Source: Alkalicoccobacillus plakortidis
GTDB taxonomy: Bacteria > Bacillota > Bacilli > Bacillales > Bacillaceae_D
DNA: 64,000 bases
Assembly (NCBI RefSeq): GCF_023703085.1
Contig: NZ_JAMQJY010000004.1
Coordinates: 146,634 to 210,633, forward strand
Direction of reading: 5' to 3'
Under the pieces are notes generated by a model. It made no database searches, was not told the DNA's origin, and worked only from the letters and a program-made list of their open reading frames with translations. Both the position numbers and the translations under genes were made by a program. Below are positions 10,090 to 19,796 of this stretch, piece after piece. The first letter of the stretch is position 1; each line of letters opens with the position of its first letter.

Positions 10090-11862
10090 ATGTTAAAATC
10101 AGTGACTGGTGGAAGTTTTATTATTGAGGAAGTTGATTATGCATCGGTTGTCACACCGGATCATCTAACCGATGAGCAGCGTATGATCGCTGATACCACA
10201 AGGGATTTTGTAGAAGGTGAAGTTACGCCTCATGATGAGCAGCTAGAAAAACTAGATTATGAGCTAACAGTTGATTTAATACGTAAGGCTGGTGACCTGG
10301 GCTTACTAGGGGCTGATGTACCGGAAATGTATGATGGGTTAGAGCTTGATAAAGTGAGCTCTACATTGATTAACGAACGCTTAGCCAAAGCGTCCTCCTT
10401 TGCCTTATCAGTAGGTGCACACGTAGGCATTGGTACACTTCCAATCGTTTATTTTGGCACAGAGGAGCAAAAGAAGCGTTATCTTCCTGATCTTGCCTCT
10501 GGTCGAAGAATTGCTGCCTATTGTTTAACAGAGCCATCTTCTGGTTCCGATGCTCAAGGAGCAAAAGCAAACGCCGTTTTATCAGAGGACAAAACCTATT
10601 ACTCGTTATCTGGAACAAAACAGTTTATTACCAATGCTGCATTTGCGGATCTATTTATCGTCTATGCAAAGGTAGATGGAGAAAAGTTCAGTACATTTAT
10701 CGTGGAACGAACGATGGACGGTGTAAGCATTGGACCAGAAGAAAAGAAAATGGGGATTAAGGGCTCATCTACATGCCCGTTGATTCTAGAAGATGTCAAA
10801 GTGCCTGTTGAAAATCTATTATGGGAGGAGGGCAAAGGTCATTTAATTGCGTTTAATATCCTGAATATTGGTCGGTTCAAACTGGCTGCAGGAAGTGTTG
10901 GCGCAGCAAAAGAAACCATTGAGCTATCAGCTGATTATGCAAATGAGCGGACTCAATTTGGTCGTCCGATTTCATCTTTTCCTCTAGTAGGTAAAAAGTT
11001 GGCGGAGATGAATATTAAAACGTATCTGCTTGAAAGTATCGTCTATCGAACAGCGGGTCTGATGGATGAGGCAATGAAGGATATTGATTTTAGCAAACCA
11101 GATGCAGGAGTTGTATCAGCCAAGGCCATTGCAGAATATGCACTAGAGTGTTCGATTAATAAGGTATTTAGTTCTGAAACGCTTGATTCAATTGCAGATG
11201 AAGGAGTTCAAATTCATGGAGGATACGGTTATATTCAAGAATACAAGGTTGAGCGTATTTACCGTGATTCACGGATTAATCGTATTTTTGAAGGAACAAA
11301 TGAGATCAACCGCTTATTAATCCCAGGCACATTAATCAAACGAGCGATGAAAGGGCAATTACCACTAATGGAAAAAGCGCAAGCCCTTCAATCTGAGTTG
11401 CTATCAATGGTACCCGGCAGAACGTTTGAAGGAACACTTGAACAAGAAGCTCATCTAATTGAGATGGCGAAAAAGATGTTTCTTATGGTTGGCGGTCAGG
11501 CTGTACAGAAGTATCAGCTTGAATTAGAAAAGGAACAGGAAATCCTTAGTCATCTAGCTGATATGATGATTCAAGTGTATGCTGTTGAAAGCGCATACGC
11601 CAGAACGAAACAATTAATTGATCAAAAGGGTGAAGATAAAGCAGCCAATGCGATTGCTATGACTGAGATCGCCGTTCATGAAGCCTTTGATACGATTGAA
11701 CAATTAGCTAAGGAATCGCTTGCGTCGATGGAATCAGGGGACTCACTGCGTACTCAGCTATCTGTGCTTAAAAAGCTTGGGCGGAGAACACCAATTAACC
11801 TCACATCAAGAAAACGCCAAATCGCTGAAAAAGTCGCGTATTCAAGTAAATATGTTGTGTAA
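10090..11862 (+). CDS. fadE: Acyl-CoA dehydrogenase
   Basis: FadE oxidises acyl-CoA to trans-2-enoyl-CoA with FAD, giving electrons to EtfAB. The 590-residue protein has the acyl-CoA dehydrogenase N-terminal, middle (YCLTEPSSGSDAQGAKANA) and C-terminal domains (QIHGGYGYIQEYKVERIYRD, then INRIFEGTNEINR). It also has the roughly 180-residue C-terminal extension typical of the Bacillus FadE type. The ATG follows GGGAGG. The frame is intact. Fourth gene of the operon, 33 bp after fadA. Confidence 0.95.
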   Translation: MLKSVTGGSFIIEEVDYASVVTPDHLTDEQRMIADTTRDFVEGEVTPHDEQLEKLDYELTVDLIRKAGDLGLLGADVPEMYDGLELDKVSSTLINERLAKASSFALSVGAHVGIGTLPIVYFGTEEQKKRYLPDLASGRRIAAYCLTEPSSGSDAQGAKANAVLSEDKTYYSLSGTKQFITNAAFADLFIVYAKVDGEKFSTFIVERTMDGVSIGPEEKKMGIKGSSTCPLILEDVKVPVENLLWEEGKGHLIAFNILNIGRFKLAAGSVGAAKETIELSADYANERTQFGRPISSFPLVGKKLAEMNIKTYLLESIVYRTAGLMDEAMKDIDFSKPDAGVVSAKAIAEYALECSINKVFSSETLDSIADEGVQIHGGYGYIQEYKVERIYRDSRINRIFEGTNEINRLLIPGTLIKRAMKGQLPLMEKAQALQSELLSMVPGRTFEGTLEQEAHLIEMAKKMFLMVGGQAVQKYQLELEKEQEILSHLADMMIQVYAVESAYARTKQLIDQKGEDKAANAIAMTEIAVHEAFDTIEQLAKESLASMESGDSLRTQLSVLKKLGRRTPINLTSRKRQIAEKVAYSSKYVV

Positions 11863-11897
11863 TCATTGTACGAAACACCAAAAAAGGGGTGTTGATA

Positions 11898-13578
11898 ATG
11901 CAGGACAACGTCTGGTTAACCCATTATCCACAAGAAGTTCAACCAACCTACGAATACCCAAAACAGCATTTGGCACGTTTTCTAATTGATAGTGCCGAAA
12001 AATATCCAGAGCACGATGCCTTGTTTTTTCTCGGAAAAAAAATGACCTTTAAGCAGCTGTTAGATGCAACCTATCGTTTGGCAAACAGCTTACAGGATCT
12101 TGGTGTAAAAAAGGGTGATCGGGTAGCAATTATGCTACCCAATTGCCCACAAGCGGTTATTGCCTATTATGGTGCATTACTCACCGGCGCAATTGTTGTG
12201 CAGACAAATCCACTTTATACCGAAAGAGAACTGAAACATCAGCTGAATGATTCTGGCTCCATTCTGCTCATCACATTAGATATTTTATCAAAACGGGTAA
12301 ATAAGGTCCTTGATCAAACGAATGTAAGGCACACGATTTTCACCTCGGTTAAGGATTATTTACCATTTCCAAAAAATATTTTGTATCCGCTTACACTAAA
12401 GAAGGATGGATTATCCACAAAGGTAGATTATTCAGCCACACAGCATTCCTTTAAACAACGCTTGGCTAATGCTCCTAGCACCCCTGTAATGGTAGAAGTT
12501 GATTCAGAGAATGACCTGGCTCTTCTTCAATATACAGGTGGGACTACTGGTGTTTCAAAGGGAGTGATGTTGACGCACTATAATTTAATCGCAAACACCC
12601 ATCAAACCAAAGCATGGTCCTACCAGACCGAAGAAGGCAAGGAACGGTATCTAGCAGCTCTTCCTTTTTTTCATGTCTTTGGCATGACGGTACTAATGAA
12701 CCTAGCGATGCTTCAAGCTGGCATGATCATTCTGCTGCCGAAGTTTGATGCGGAGGCCACATTAAAGGTCATTGATAAAATGAAGCCAACGGTTTTTCCG
12801 GGCGCACCAACCATGTATATTGCCTTGCTTCATCATCCGAATATTCGCCAATACGATTTATCCTCTATTAATATCTGTATCAGTGGTGCCGCGCCATTAC
12901 CTGGTGAGGTACAGGAGAAGTTTGAAGCCGTTACAGGAGGCAAGTTAACAGAAGGATACGGTCTGACAGAGACATCACCTGTTACACATGCCAATAACAT
13001 TTGGGGAAAAAGAAAGCTTGGCTCAATCGGCATTCCGTTTCCTGATACAGAAGCAAAGATTGTTCAATCTGAAACGGGAGATGAGTTGGATGTTGGGGAA
13101 GTCGGTGAACTAATCATCAGAGGTCCTCAGGTTATGAAAGGATATTGGAATGCCAAGGAGGAAACAACACGGACCTTAAAGGATGGTTGGTTTTATACCG
13201 GAGACATGGCACAGGTTGATGAAGAGGGTTATTTTTATATCATGGATCGAAAAAAGGACATTATTATTGCAGGTGGATTTAACATTTACCCAAGAGAGGT
13301 AGAAGAAGTTCTATTTGAGCATCCAAGCCGTGATGGATGCTGTCGTAGCTGGAATTCCAGACGAGTATAGAGGCGAGACGGTTAAAGCTTTTCTAGTGTT
13401 AAAAGAAGGTGAGAAACTAGATGAAACCGAAATCGATCGTTTTTGCCGAGATAGACTTGCAGCCTTCAAAGTACCTCGCAGTTACGAAGTGCGCGAAGCC
13501 TTACCAAAAACATTAATCGGCAAAACACTACGCCGTAAAGTTGTTGAAGAAGAGCTAGCCAAACATAAAAACGCGTGA
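11898..13578 (+). CDS. lcfA: Long-chain fatty acid-CoA ligase (one frame break)
   Basis: This AMP-forming ligase activates fatty acids to acyl-CoA before FadE. The P-loop-like motif LLQYTGGTTGVSKGVMLTH, the GYGLTETSP motif and the adenylate-binding GWFYTGDMAQVDEEGYFYI and DRKKDIIIAGGFNIYPREVE segments are all visible. The frame breaks at 13323-13328 (CCAAGC). Reading CCAGC gives EHPAVMDAVVAGIPDEYRGE and a total of 559 residues, the usual length of the family. An intact GCTGG lies only about 20 bp further on, so the effect does not hit every copy. The start ATG at 11898 follows AAGGGGTG; the in-frame TTG at 11892 is less well spaced. Confidence 0.92.
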
Positions 13579-13599
13579 CACAAAAAGGAGTGGAGAACC

Positions 13600-14019
13600 A
13601 TGGCAAACACATCATCAACCCAAAGAGATGTTTTTATAGAGAAAGCAACTGAGCTCGCAGAGAGGACTTTTTGGGGTCATGTTGGCTGTGAAATGATCGA
13701 ATTAGAGGAGCGACAGGTGACCGTTGAGCTTGATGTGAAGTCGCATCATCTCAACCTCATTGGAATTTTGCACGGTGGCGTTCACGCCACCATGTTAGAT
13801 AGTGCGATGGGAATCTTAGCAATGGCATCAAATCCCGAAGACAAAATGGTTACGACAAACCTCAATATTCATTATTTAGCCCCAACCAAAGAAGAAAAGG
13901 TAAGGGTGCAGGCCAAGATCATTCATGAATCAAACTCGATGATGACGACAGAGGGAACATTAGTAAATGAAGCAGGAGAGCTTTGCGCCTTCGCTACAGC
14001 AACCTTCAGGAGGAGCTAA
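13600..14019 (+). CDS. PaaI-type hotdog-fold acyl-CoA thioesterase
   Basis: This 139-residue hotdog-fold thioesterase hydrolyses acyl-CoA. The family motif HGGVHATMLDSAMG is present at about residues 61-74 with a supporting TTNLNIHYL strand. As last gene of the fad operon (21 bp after the ligase), it probably salvages CoA from slow or dead-end acyl-CoA intermediates. That role is inferred from position. The start ATG follows AAGGAG. Confidence 0.88.
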   Translation: MANTSSTQRDVFIEKATELAERTFWGHVGCEMIELEERQVTVELDVKSHHLNLIGILHGGVHATMLDSAMGILAMASNPEDKMVTTNLNIHYLAPTKEEKVRVQAKIIHESNSMMTTEGTLVNEAGELCAFATATFRRS

Positions 14020-14032
14020 TTATACATCTGCC

Positions 14033-14065
14033 AGCTCAACTCGTAAGCGCGAGTGGGCTTTTTTT
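14033..14065 (+). terminator. Rho-independent terminator of the fad operon
   Basis: GCTCAACTCG pairs with CGAGTGGGC (one A-G mismatch) around a short TAAGCG loop and is followed by seven T residues, 14 bp after the thioesterase stop. Confidence 0.75.
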
Positions 14066-14095
14066 GTGGTATAAAGGATAAAAAGGAGAGAAGAC

Positions 14096-14431
14096 ATGCA
14101 GCATACACTTGAGCTATACGACGTTCCTTTTTATTCAATTAAAAGTGGACGTAAAACAATAGAAGTTCGCTTAAACGATCAAAAAATGAGAAGCATTCAA
14201 CCAAATGACATACTTACATTTGTTTATCAAAAAGAAACAATCATAACAACAGTTGTGGAGCTTTTACCATACGATTCATTCCTAGACCTTTATCAGACCA
14301 TTCCTTTTGTTGAAATGGATTGTGAGAATTGGACGATGCACGAGATGCTTGCAGCTACGTACAAATTCTATACAAAGAGTGAGGAAGAAAAATGGGGAGC
14401 CGTGGCTATTAGAATCACGACTGCCCTTTAA
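14096..14431 (+). CDS. ASCH domain protein
   Basis: This 111-residue protein matches the ASCH fold, a PUA-like beta-barrel suspected to bind RNA. The typical opening with a conserved IKSGRKTIEVRLND segment and a closing EEKWGAVAIRI strand are visible. The biological role is unknown. The ATG follows AAAGGAGAG. Its end overlaps the end of the convergent transporter gene by 17 bp, leaving no room for a separate terminator. Confidence 0.8.
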   Translation: MQHTLELYDVPFYSIKSGRKTIEVRLNDQKMRSIQPNDILTFVYQKETIITTVVELLPYDSFLDLYQTIPFVEMDCENWTMHEMLAATYKFYTKSEEEKWGAVAIRITTAL

Positions 14432-15376
14432 TCTTCGGTTTAATCCGAAGCAACACTTGTGCAACTATCGCCAATACAGGTAATTCTATAAGCGGGCCAA
14501 AGACCAAGGCTAGCGCGATAATTGGCTTGTCTGGGAATGCTGTTATGGCAATGGCTAGGGCAACAGGCGAGTTACGGGCAATAATAGTGAAGTGTAAGCT
14601 AACAGAATCCTCGTACGACATGTTTAACCATTTACATAAAAGTTGTCCCAATCCGAAGTTTATTATGAAATAAAAGAGGATAGGTATAAGTAAGACATAG
14701 ATGATTTCCAAATTAGACCAAAGATAGCTTCCTTGAGAGGCGAACATCGAAATAATAGCTAAGCATAAAAAAATGAGTTGTGCAGATGCAAAAAACGGAA
14801 TCACTCTTTTCTGCAAAAGCTCCTGGTTTTTTCTAAATACAACCCTCGTAAGCTGTGCGAGGGTAAAAGGGAAAAGAAAGACAAGTAACACACTTTCAAG
14901 AATGGTAGAAAGGGCAATGGTCTCTACAGTACAGCAAAAATTAACAAATACACCGGTAGTAACAGCACTTGAAGGATGAGGTTAATTGGAAGGACAGACG
15001 CGGCGAGAGGTACATTCCCCCGAGCAATGGAGGTGAAGACCAAATACCAATCGGTGCAAGGAGTTACCATTAACATAATGAATGCAATCCATAAGGCTGG
15101 ATGATCTGAAAGAAACGCCGCACCTAGACCCCAGGCAAGTAATGGAGTCCAAATAAAATTAATAATAGTACTTGTTCCTAAGAATCGAACATGAGTGAAT
15201 GAATTTTTTAACTGATCAAGAGGGATCGTTAAGAAGAGGCCATATAACATAACCAGTAAAAAAGGAATGATCAGTGATTCTGAATAAGTTGAAATGAGCG
15301 GAATTTGACCAAGCCCAAGCCCAATTAGTACCGCTGCAAGGATAATGAGGGTTTGTTGTTTTTCGAGAGTATCCAA
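14415..15376 (-). CDS. ACR3/bile-acid-symporter superfamily transporter (one frame break)
   Basis: This is a polytopic membrane protein of the BASS/ACR3 superfamily with about ten hydrophobic helices. The MVTPCTDWYLVFTSIARGN segment resembles the functional Cys-containing TM4 of ACR3 arsenite exporters. The frame breaks at 14931-14935, where ACAGC stands for an expected ACCAGC (GCTGG on the coding strand). Restoring one base links LLIFAGTVETIAL and yields 320 residues. No arsR or arsC is adjacent, so arsenite export is only a possibility; an organic anion symporter is equally open. Confidence 0.75.
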
Positions 15377-15432
15377 TGTAAACAGTCCTTACGAAAGAAA
15401 TTCTTTAATATGAAAGGTGGGTGAGTTACTCT

Positions 15433-15612
15433 TTGAGAAAAATAGATGGTCATGAAAGACATCATAAAACAAAAGAGACATTCGGTGAAACAATTGATCG
15501 AGCGAGAGTTGGTCGTTGGCAAAGCCTAACGGAAGGAAGCTGCCTCACACGAATCTTGACGTTTGTGCTTATTATCGCTTTTATGGTGGTGCTTGGCTAC
15601 TGTTATGGGTAG
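15433..15612 (+). CDS. Small hypothetical protein with C-terminal membrane helix
   Basis: A frame of about 59 codons begins at TTG (15433) six bases after GGTGGGTGAG. The product has a charged, His- and Lys-rich N-terminal half and a single hydrophobic C-terminal segment (RILTFVLIIAFMVVLGYCY), suggesting a tail-anchored membrane protein. No family is recognised. It sits between two minus-strand genes and overlaps the 3' end of the AraC gene by 10 bp. An alternative GTG start lies at 15421. Confidence 0.4.
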   Translation: MRKIDGHERHHKTKETFGETIDRARVGRWQSLTEGSCLTRILTFVLIIAFMVVLGYCYG

Positions 15613-16523
15613 TTATTTTGATCTAATTCTGTTAAACGAATACGATAAAACGCTTTTCTGAATTCCGATGGTGTGATGCCCTCGGATTTTTTAAATACTC
15701 TCATGAAGTATTTTTCATCTTCAATGCCAATCGATAAAGAAATATCACGAATACTTTTTCTTGTTCGTGAGAGAAGGTCCTTGGCTTTTGTGACTTTTAC
15801 TAGAGTTATGTATTTTTGAAGTGACATTCCAATTTGTGACTTAAACTGCCTTGAAAGATAGTTAGGGTTATAGTTAAAGTGTTCGGAAATTTGTTGAACA
15901 GACTTAGCCTGATCCGTATGTACTCGAATCCATTCGATCATATGAGAAAGATCATGAGCAGGTGAGAGCTTCTGCTGTTCATGTTTATATGAGTCTAATG
16001 TTTGATTGGAAAGTTCAATAAGTAAAGAGGTCATGATATAGCTAGCAGCCAAATAAGAATGTGCTCCTGCTTGAGAAATATCTAATAACTGATTAAAGAG
16101 AATTGTTAAGCGTTCAATTTTAATGGGTTCTGAGAATGTTGGAATGTAAATAGTAGAGCTAAACGATTGGCTAGTGGGTTCTTGGATAATGGTGACCATC
16201 TCATCAGCCATCTGATCGTTTGTCTGATAGCTAGCCCGTTTGTCATCAAGATAAAAATGAAACCAATAATAAGATAGCCGTGAATTTGAATGACTGACCC
16301 CATGATGCTGTATGCCTTTTTTTAACAATAAGGTTGTACCTGGCGCTAAATCATAGGTTAGATTTTCTTGTGAGATTTGTAAGCAACCCTCAATGCCGAT
16401 CAGTAAAACATAGCTATCAAGAGTTCTAGTAGGGTGAAGAAATGGAGTAGACGTTTCGACTCGACCACAAGAAACAAATTGAACGGGCTGAGTGGCTTGA
16501 ATCGCTAAATAGTCATTCCTCAT
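15603..16523 (-). CDS. AraC family transcriptional regulator
   Basis: This 306-residue regulator has an N-terminal cupin sugar-sensing domain (about residues 1-150, with TTLLLKKGIQHHGVSH) and a C-terminal double helix-turn-helix (about 205-300, with VQQISEHFNYNPNYLSRQFK and ISLSIGIEDEKYFMRVFK). It is divergent from the GH127 gene, so arabinose-oligomer or related sugar control of that enzyme is likely (inference). The ATG at 16523 follows GGAGG with good spacing. Intact frame. Confidence 0.9.
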   Translation of the reverse strand: MRNDYLAIQATQPVQFVSCGRVETSTPFLHPTRTLDSYVLLIGIEGCLQISQENLTYDLAPGTTLLLKKGIQHHGVSHSNSRLSYYWFHFYLDDKRASYQTNDQMADEMVTIIQEPTSQSFSSTIYIPTFSEPIKIERLTILFNQLLDISQAGAHSYLAASYIMTSLLIELSNQTLDSYKHEQQKLSPAHDLSHMIEWIRVHTDQAKSVQQISEHFNYNPNYLSRQFKSQIGMSLQKYITLVKVTKAKDLLSRTRKSIRDISLSIGIEDEKYFMRVFKKSEGITPSEFRKAFYRIRLTELDQNNYP

Positions 16524-16636
16524 TACCTAACCTCCGAAATAGTTTATTTTCAAATCGTATAAAATTAATGTGAAAAAGTCCACCTATTGTGTAAATTGAG
16601 CTACCGACAACATGGAAAAGGTTTGATAAGATCAAC

Positions 16637-16650
16637 TGTAAGCGATTTCA
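16637..16650 (+). promoter_or_regulatory. CcpA cre site upstream of the GH127 gene
   Basis: TGTAAGCGATTTCA matches the cre consensus TGWAANCGNTNWCA at all 14 positions. It ends 26 bp before the GH127 start codon, a position that suits roadblock or promoter-overlap repression when preferred sugars are present. Confidence 0.75.
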
Positions 16651-16676
16651 TAATATAATTAGAGAGGCTGATGATT

Positions 16677-18608
16677 ATGACGATTCAGCAAAAAACTGAA
16701 GTAAGTGTCACTGATTCATTTTGGAGTAGATATATAGATTTGGTTAAGGACAAAGTTATTCCTTATCAATGGGACGCACTCAATGACCGAATTGCTTGGA
16801 GCAGCACCTAGTCATGCAATTAAAAATTTTAGAATAGCAGCAGGTGAAGAAGAAGGGGAATTCCACGGATTTGTGTTTCAGGATAGTGATGTAGCAAAGT
16901 GGATTGAAGCAGCCGCATATACGTTGCAGGAGAGACCGGATCAGCAATTAGAAGAAACGTGTGACGATGTCATTGAGTTAATTGGAAGAGCGCAGCAGCC
17001 TGATGGGTATTTGAACACGTATTATACGGTTAAAGAACCAGGGAAGAGATGGACTAACCTGAGAGATAATCATGAACTCTATGTAGGTGGGCATTTTATT
17101 GAAGCGGCGGTCGCCTATTACGAAGCAACAGGAAAGCGTAATCTACTTGAAATCATGTGTCGATTTGCCGATTATGTGGACTCCATTTTTGGCTTAAAGC
17201 AGAACCAACTAAGAGGATATGATGGCCATCAAGAAATTGAACTAGCTCTGCTTAAATTATATCGAGTAACACATGAAGAGCGTTATTTGAGGCTTGCTCA
17301 ATTTTTTATTGATATCCGAGGAGAGCAACCACACTTTTTTGATATCGAGGCCAAAAAGCGTGGAGAAGAGCCTCATAGATGGTTCCATAATAGCTACAGT
17401 TACTCGCAATCACACGCTCCAGTAAGAGAACAGAAAACAGCTGCAGGGCATGCGGTTCGAGCTGTCTACATGTACACAGCGATGGCAGATTTAGCGAGTA
17501 TTTTAGACGATGAGAGTCTTAAGAAAACCTGCAAAACACTGTGGAATAATGTCGTTCAAAAACAAATGTATGTCACCGCGGGAATTGGTTCGGCAGAGTT
17601 TGGAGAGTCTTTTAGCTTTAATTATGACCTTCCAAATGACCTCGCCTATACAGAAACATGCGCCTCGATTGGACTTGTTTTCTGGGCAAAAAAAATGATG
17701 GAGTTAGAGGCAAATGGTGAGTATGCAGACGTGGTTGAACGAGCGATTTACAACGGTACAATTAGTGGAATTCAATTAGACGGGACAAAATTCTTCTATG
17801 TAAATCCGCTAGAAGTATGGCCAGAACAAGCAAATCATCGCCACGACTATAAGCACGTGAAGCCAGAACGACAGCCTTGGTTCGGATGCGCTTGTTGTCC
17901 TCCTAATATTGCTCGGTTAATTGCCTCCATTGGCTCGTATGTTTACTCCGTTAAGGACCATATCGGATTTGTAAACCTTTATATCGGCAGCGAAACAACG
18001 CTTGGAGTTAGGGGAAACAAAAGTCCATATTAAGCAAGACTCTGAATTCCCGTGGAATGGTGAAATAAACTTCTCTGTTAACCCTGAACAAGTCTTTGAA
18101 GGCACCCTTGCGTTTCGCATTCCTGGCTTGGGCAAAGTCCTTCACTCTGTTAGTGAATGGAGAGGAATCATCAACTCAGCTAGTTAATGGCTATGTATAT
18201 GTAACCCGGAAGTGGCAAGAACATGATCAAGTTCAACTGCAATTCCCAATGGAAACAGAGATCCTGTTTGCTCATCCTGATTTGAGAGAAAATGCTGGAA
18301 AAGTTGCGCTTCAGCGAGGACCAGTCGTGTATTGCCTAGAGCAAATTGATAATGGAGAAGCCTTATCTAGCTTATCCATAGATTGTAGTCAACCTATTGA
18401 GGCATCTTTTGAGAGTGACCTTTTAAATGGGATCATGGTACTTAAGGGAAAAGCACTTAGAACAGAAGTGGCAGACTCATCTAAGCAATCGCTCTATTTG
18501 ACAAGTGGGGAATTAAAAAGACAAGAAACAAGCTTTAAGGCCATTCCGTATTATGCTTGGGCGAATCGTGGAGTTGGTGAGATGGTTGTTTGGATGGCTT
18601 ATAAGTGA
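16677..18608 (+). CDS. Glycoside hydrolase family 127, beta-L-arabinofuranosidase type (three frame breaks)
   Basis: GH127 enzymes use a cysteine nucleophile with a Zn-Cys-Glu site. Here the signature WFGCACCPPNIARLIASIG and the upstream YVNPLEVWPE glutamate region are intact. The substrate is probably beta-L-arabinofuranosyl or a related oligosaccharide; no signal peptide is seen, so the enzyme is cytoplasmic. The frame breaks at 16794-16799, 18000-18005 and 18126-18131, each reading GCTTGG where GCTGG restores the protein (RIAGAAPSHAI, TTLELGETKV, RIPGWAKSF). Repaired length is 642 residues, normal for the family. The ATG at 16677 follows GAGAGG. Divergent from an AraC regulator and preceded by a cre site. 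Confidence 0.85.
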
Positions 18609-18631
18609 TAGTTTGACTAGGAAATAGGAAA

Positions 18632-18658
18632 AACACTGGAGAAATTCAGTGTTTTTTT
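18632..18658 (+). terminator. Rho-independent terminator after the GH127 gene
   Basis: AACACTG pairs with CAGTGTT around a GAGAAATT-type loop, followed by a T run. Confidence 0.8.
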
Positions 18659-18889
18659 GCGATAAAAATGTCCTATATGGTTATACTACGACTAAAATCA
18701 GATAGACAATTCGACATAATTCGATAGTATTAGCGAGTAATTATACGAATGACTACTGCTAAAGTTATGTCCTCATCGATTAAGCGTGTTTTATTAAGCT
18801 TTATCATCTTATTACACATTTGTTTGAGATTTAGATTACCCGTATAGTTAGCAGAGTTAACCACTAGAGAGACAAGGAGCTTGGAAGAA

Positions 18890-19747
18890 TTGAAAAAGAG
18901 TATGATGATTGTTACAGGTATCATTTCGGCAGCTGCATTATCAGCATGTGGAACAGATGATGCTAATCAAGGAACACAAATAGATGAAATTATCGGGGTA
19001 GATCCTGGAGCAGGCGTCATGATGAATACAGAAGACGCAATTTCTGAATATGGATTGGATATTCACCTTCAGCCAAGCTCAGACCCAACCATGACAGCAG
19101 CTCTTGGAGAAGCTTATGAAAATGAAGAGCCTATTATTGTAACAGCGTCATACCCTCACTGGATTTTTCTTGCCTATGATCTAAAATATTTGGATGATCC
19201 TAAAGGCGTATATGGTGAAACAGAAAACATCCACACCTTTACAAAAAAGAGCCTTGAGGAAGAAGCACCAGAAGCATACACCGTTCTTGACAACTTCTAC
19301 TGGGAGCCAGACGATATTGGTGCAGTGATGCTTGATGTTTTTGAAGGAAAAGAACCAACCGAAGCAGCAGCTAGCTGGGTAGAAGAGCATCAAGAAAAAG
19401 TGTCTGAGTGGACGGATGGCGTAGATTCAGTATCTGGAGATGAGATTACTCTTTCATACGTAGCGTGGGACTCCGAAACAGCTTCGACACATGTAGTCGC
19501 AAAAGTCTTGGAAGACATAGGATACAATGTTACTCTCACTCAACTTGAGCCAGCATTTATGTGGGCATCAGTAGATTCTGGAGATGCAGATGCAATGGTA
19601 GGTGCATGGTTACCCAAAACGCACGGCGCTTATTATGAAGACTATAAAGAAAACATCGTCGACCTAGGTCCAAACTTAGAAGGAGCCCGAATCGGACTCG
19701 CAGTACCAGAATATGTAGATATTGATTCGATTGAAGATCTGAAATAA
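18890..19747 (+). CDS. Glycine betaine/proline betaine ABC transporter substrate-binding lipoprotein
   Basis: This is an OpuAC-type binding protein of the osmoprotectant uptake family. It has a short lipoprotein signal ending in the lipobox LSAC (Cys about residue 20 from the chosen start) and the typical VTASYPHWIFLAYDLKYLDD and MVGAWLPKTHG segments with aromatic residues for the quaternary amine. About 285 residues. The TTG at 18890 lies 10 bp after AAGGAG; the TTG at 18881 would be too close. No permease or ATPase gene is adjacent, so it is an orphan that must work with a transporter elsewhere. It is followed by a strong terminator and the large repeat array. Confidence 0.88.
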   Translation: MKKSMMIVTGIISAAALSACGTDDANQGTQIDEIIGVDPGAGVMMNTEDAISEYGLDIHLQPSSDPTMTAALGEAYENEEPIIVTASYPHWIFLAYDLKYLDDPKGVYGETENIHTFTKKSLEEEAPEAYTVLDNFYWEPDDIGAVMLDVFEGKEPTEAAASWVEEHQEKVSEWTDGVDSVSGDEITLSYVAWDSETASTHVVAKVLEDIGYNVTLTQLEPAFMWASVDSGDADAMVGAWLPKTHGAYYEDYKENIVDLGPNLEGARIGLAVPEYVDIDSIEDLK

Positions 19748-19761
19748 ATGATGTTGCTTGG

Positions 19762-19792
19762 AAACCGCCTCTGTTGGAGAGGCGGTTTTTTG
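19762..19792 (+). terminator. Rho-independent terminator after the betaine-binding protein
   Basis: AACCGCCTC pairs with GAGGCGGTT around a TGTTG loop, followed by T residues. The repeat array begins immediately beyond it. Confidence 0.9.
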
Positions 19793-19796
19793 TGTG

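Noticed and set aside
15190..15210. Second FadR box (TGAATGAATTTTTT)
   Set aside because: Only one half-site is present, inside the transporter gene.
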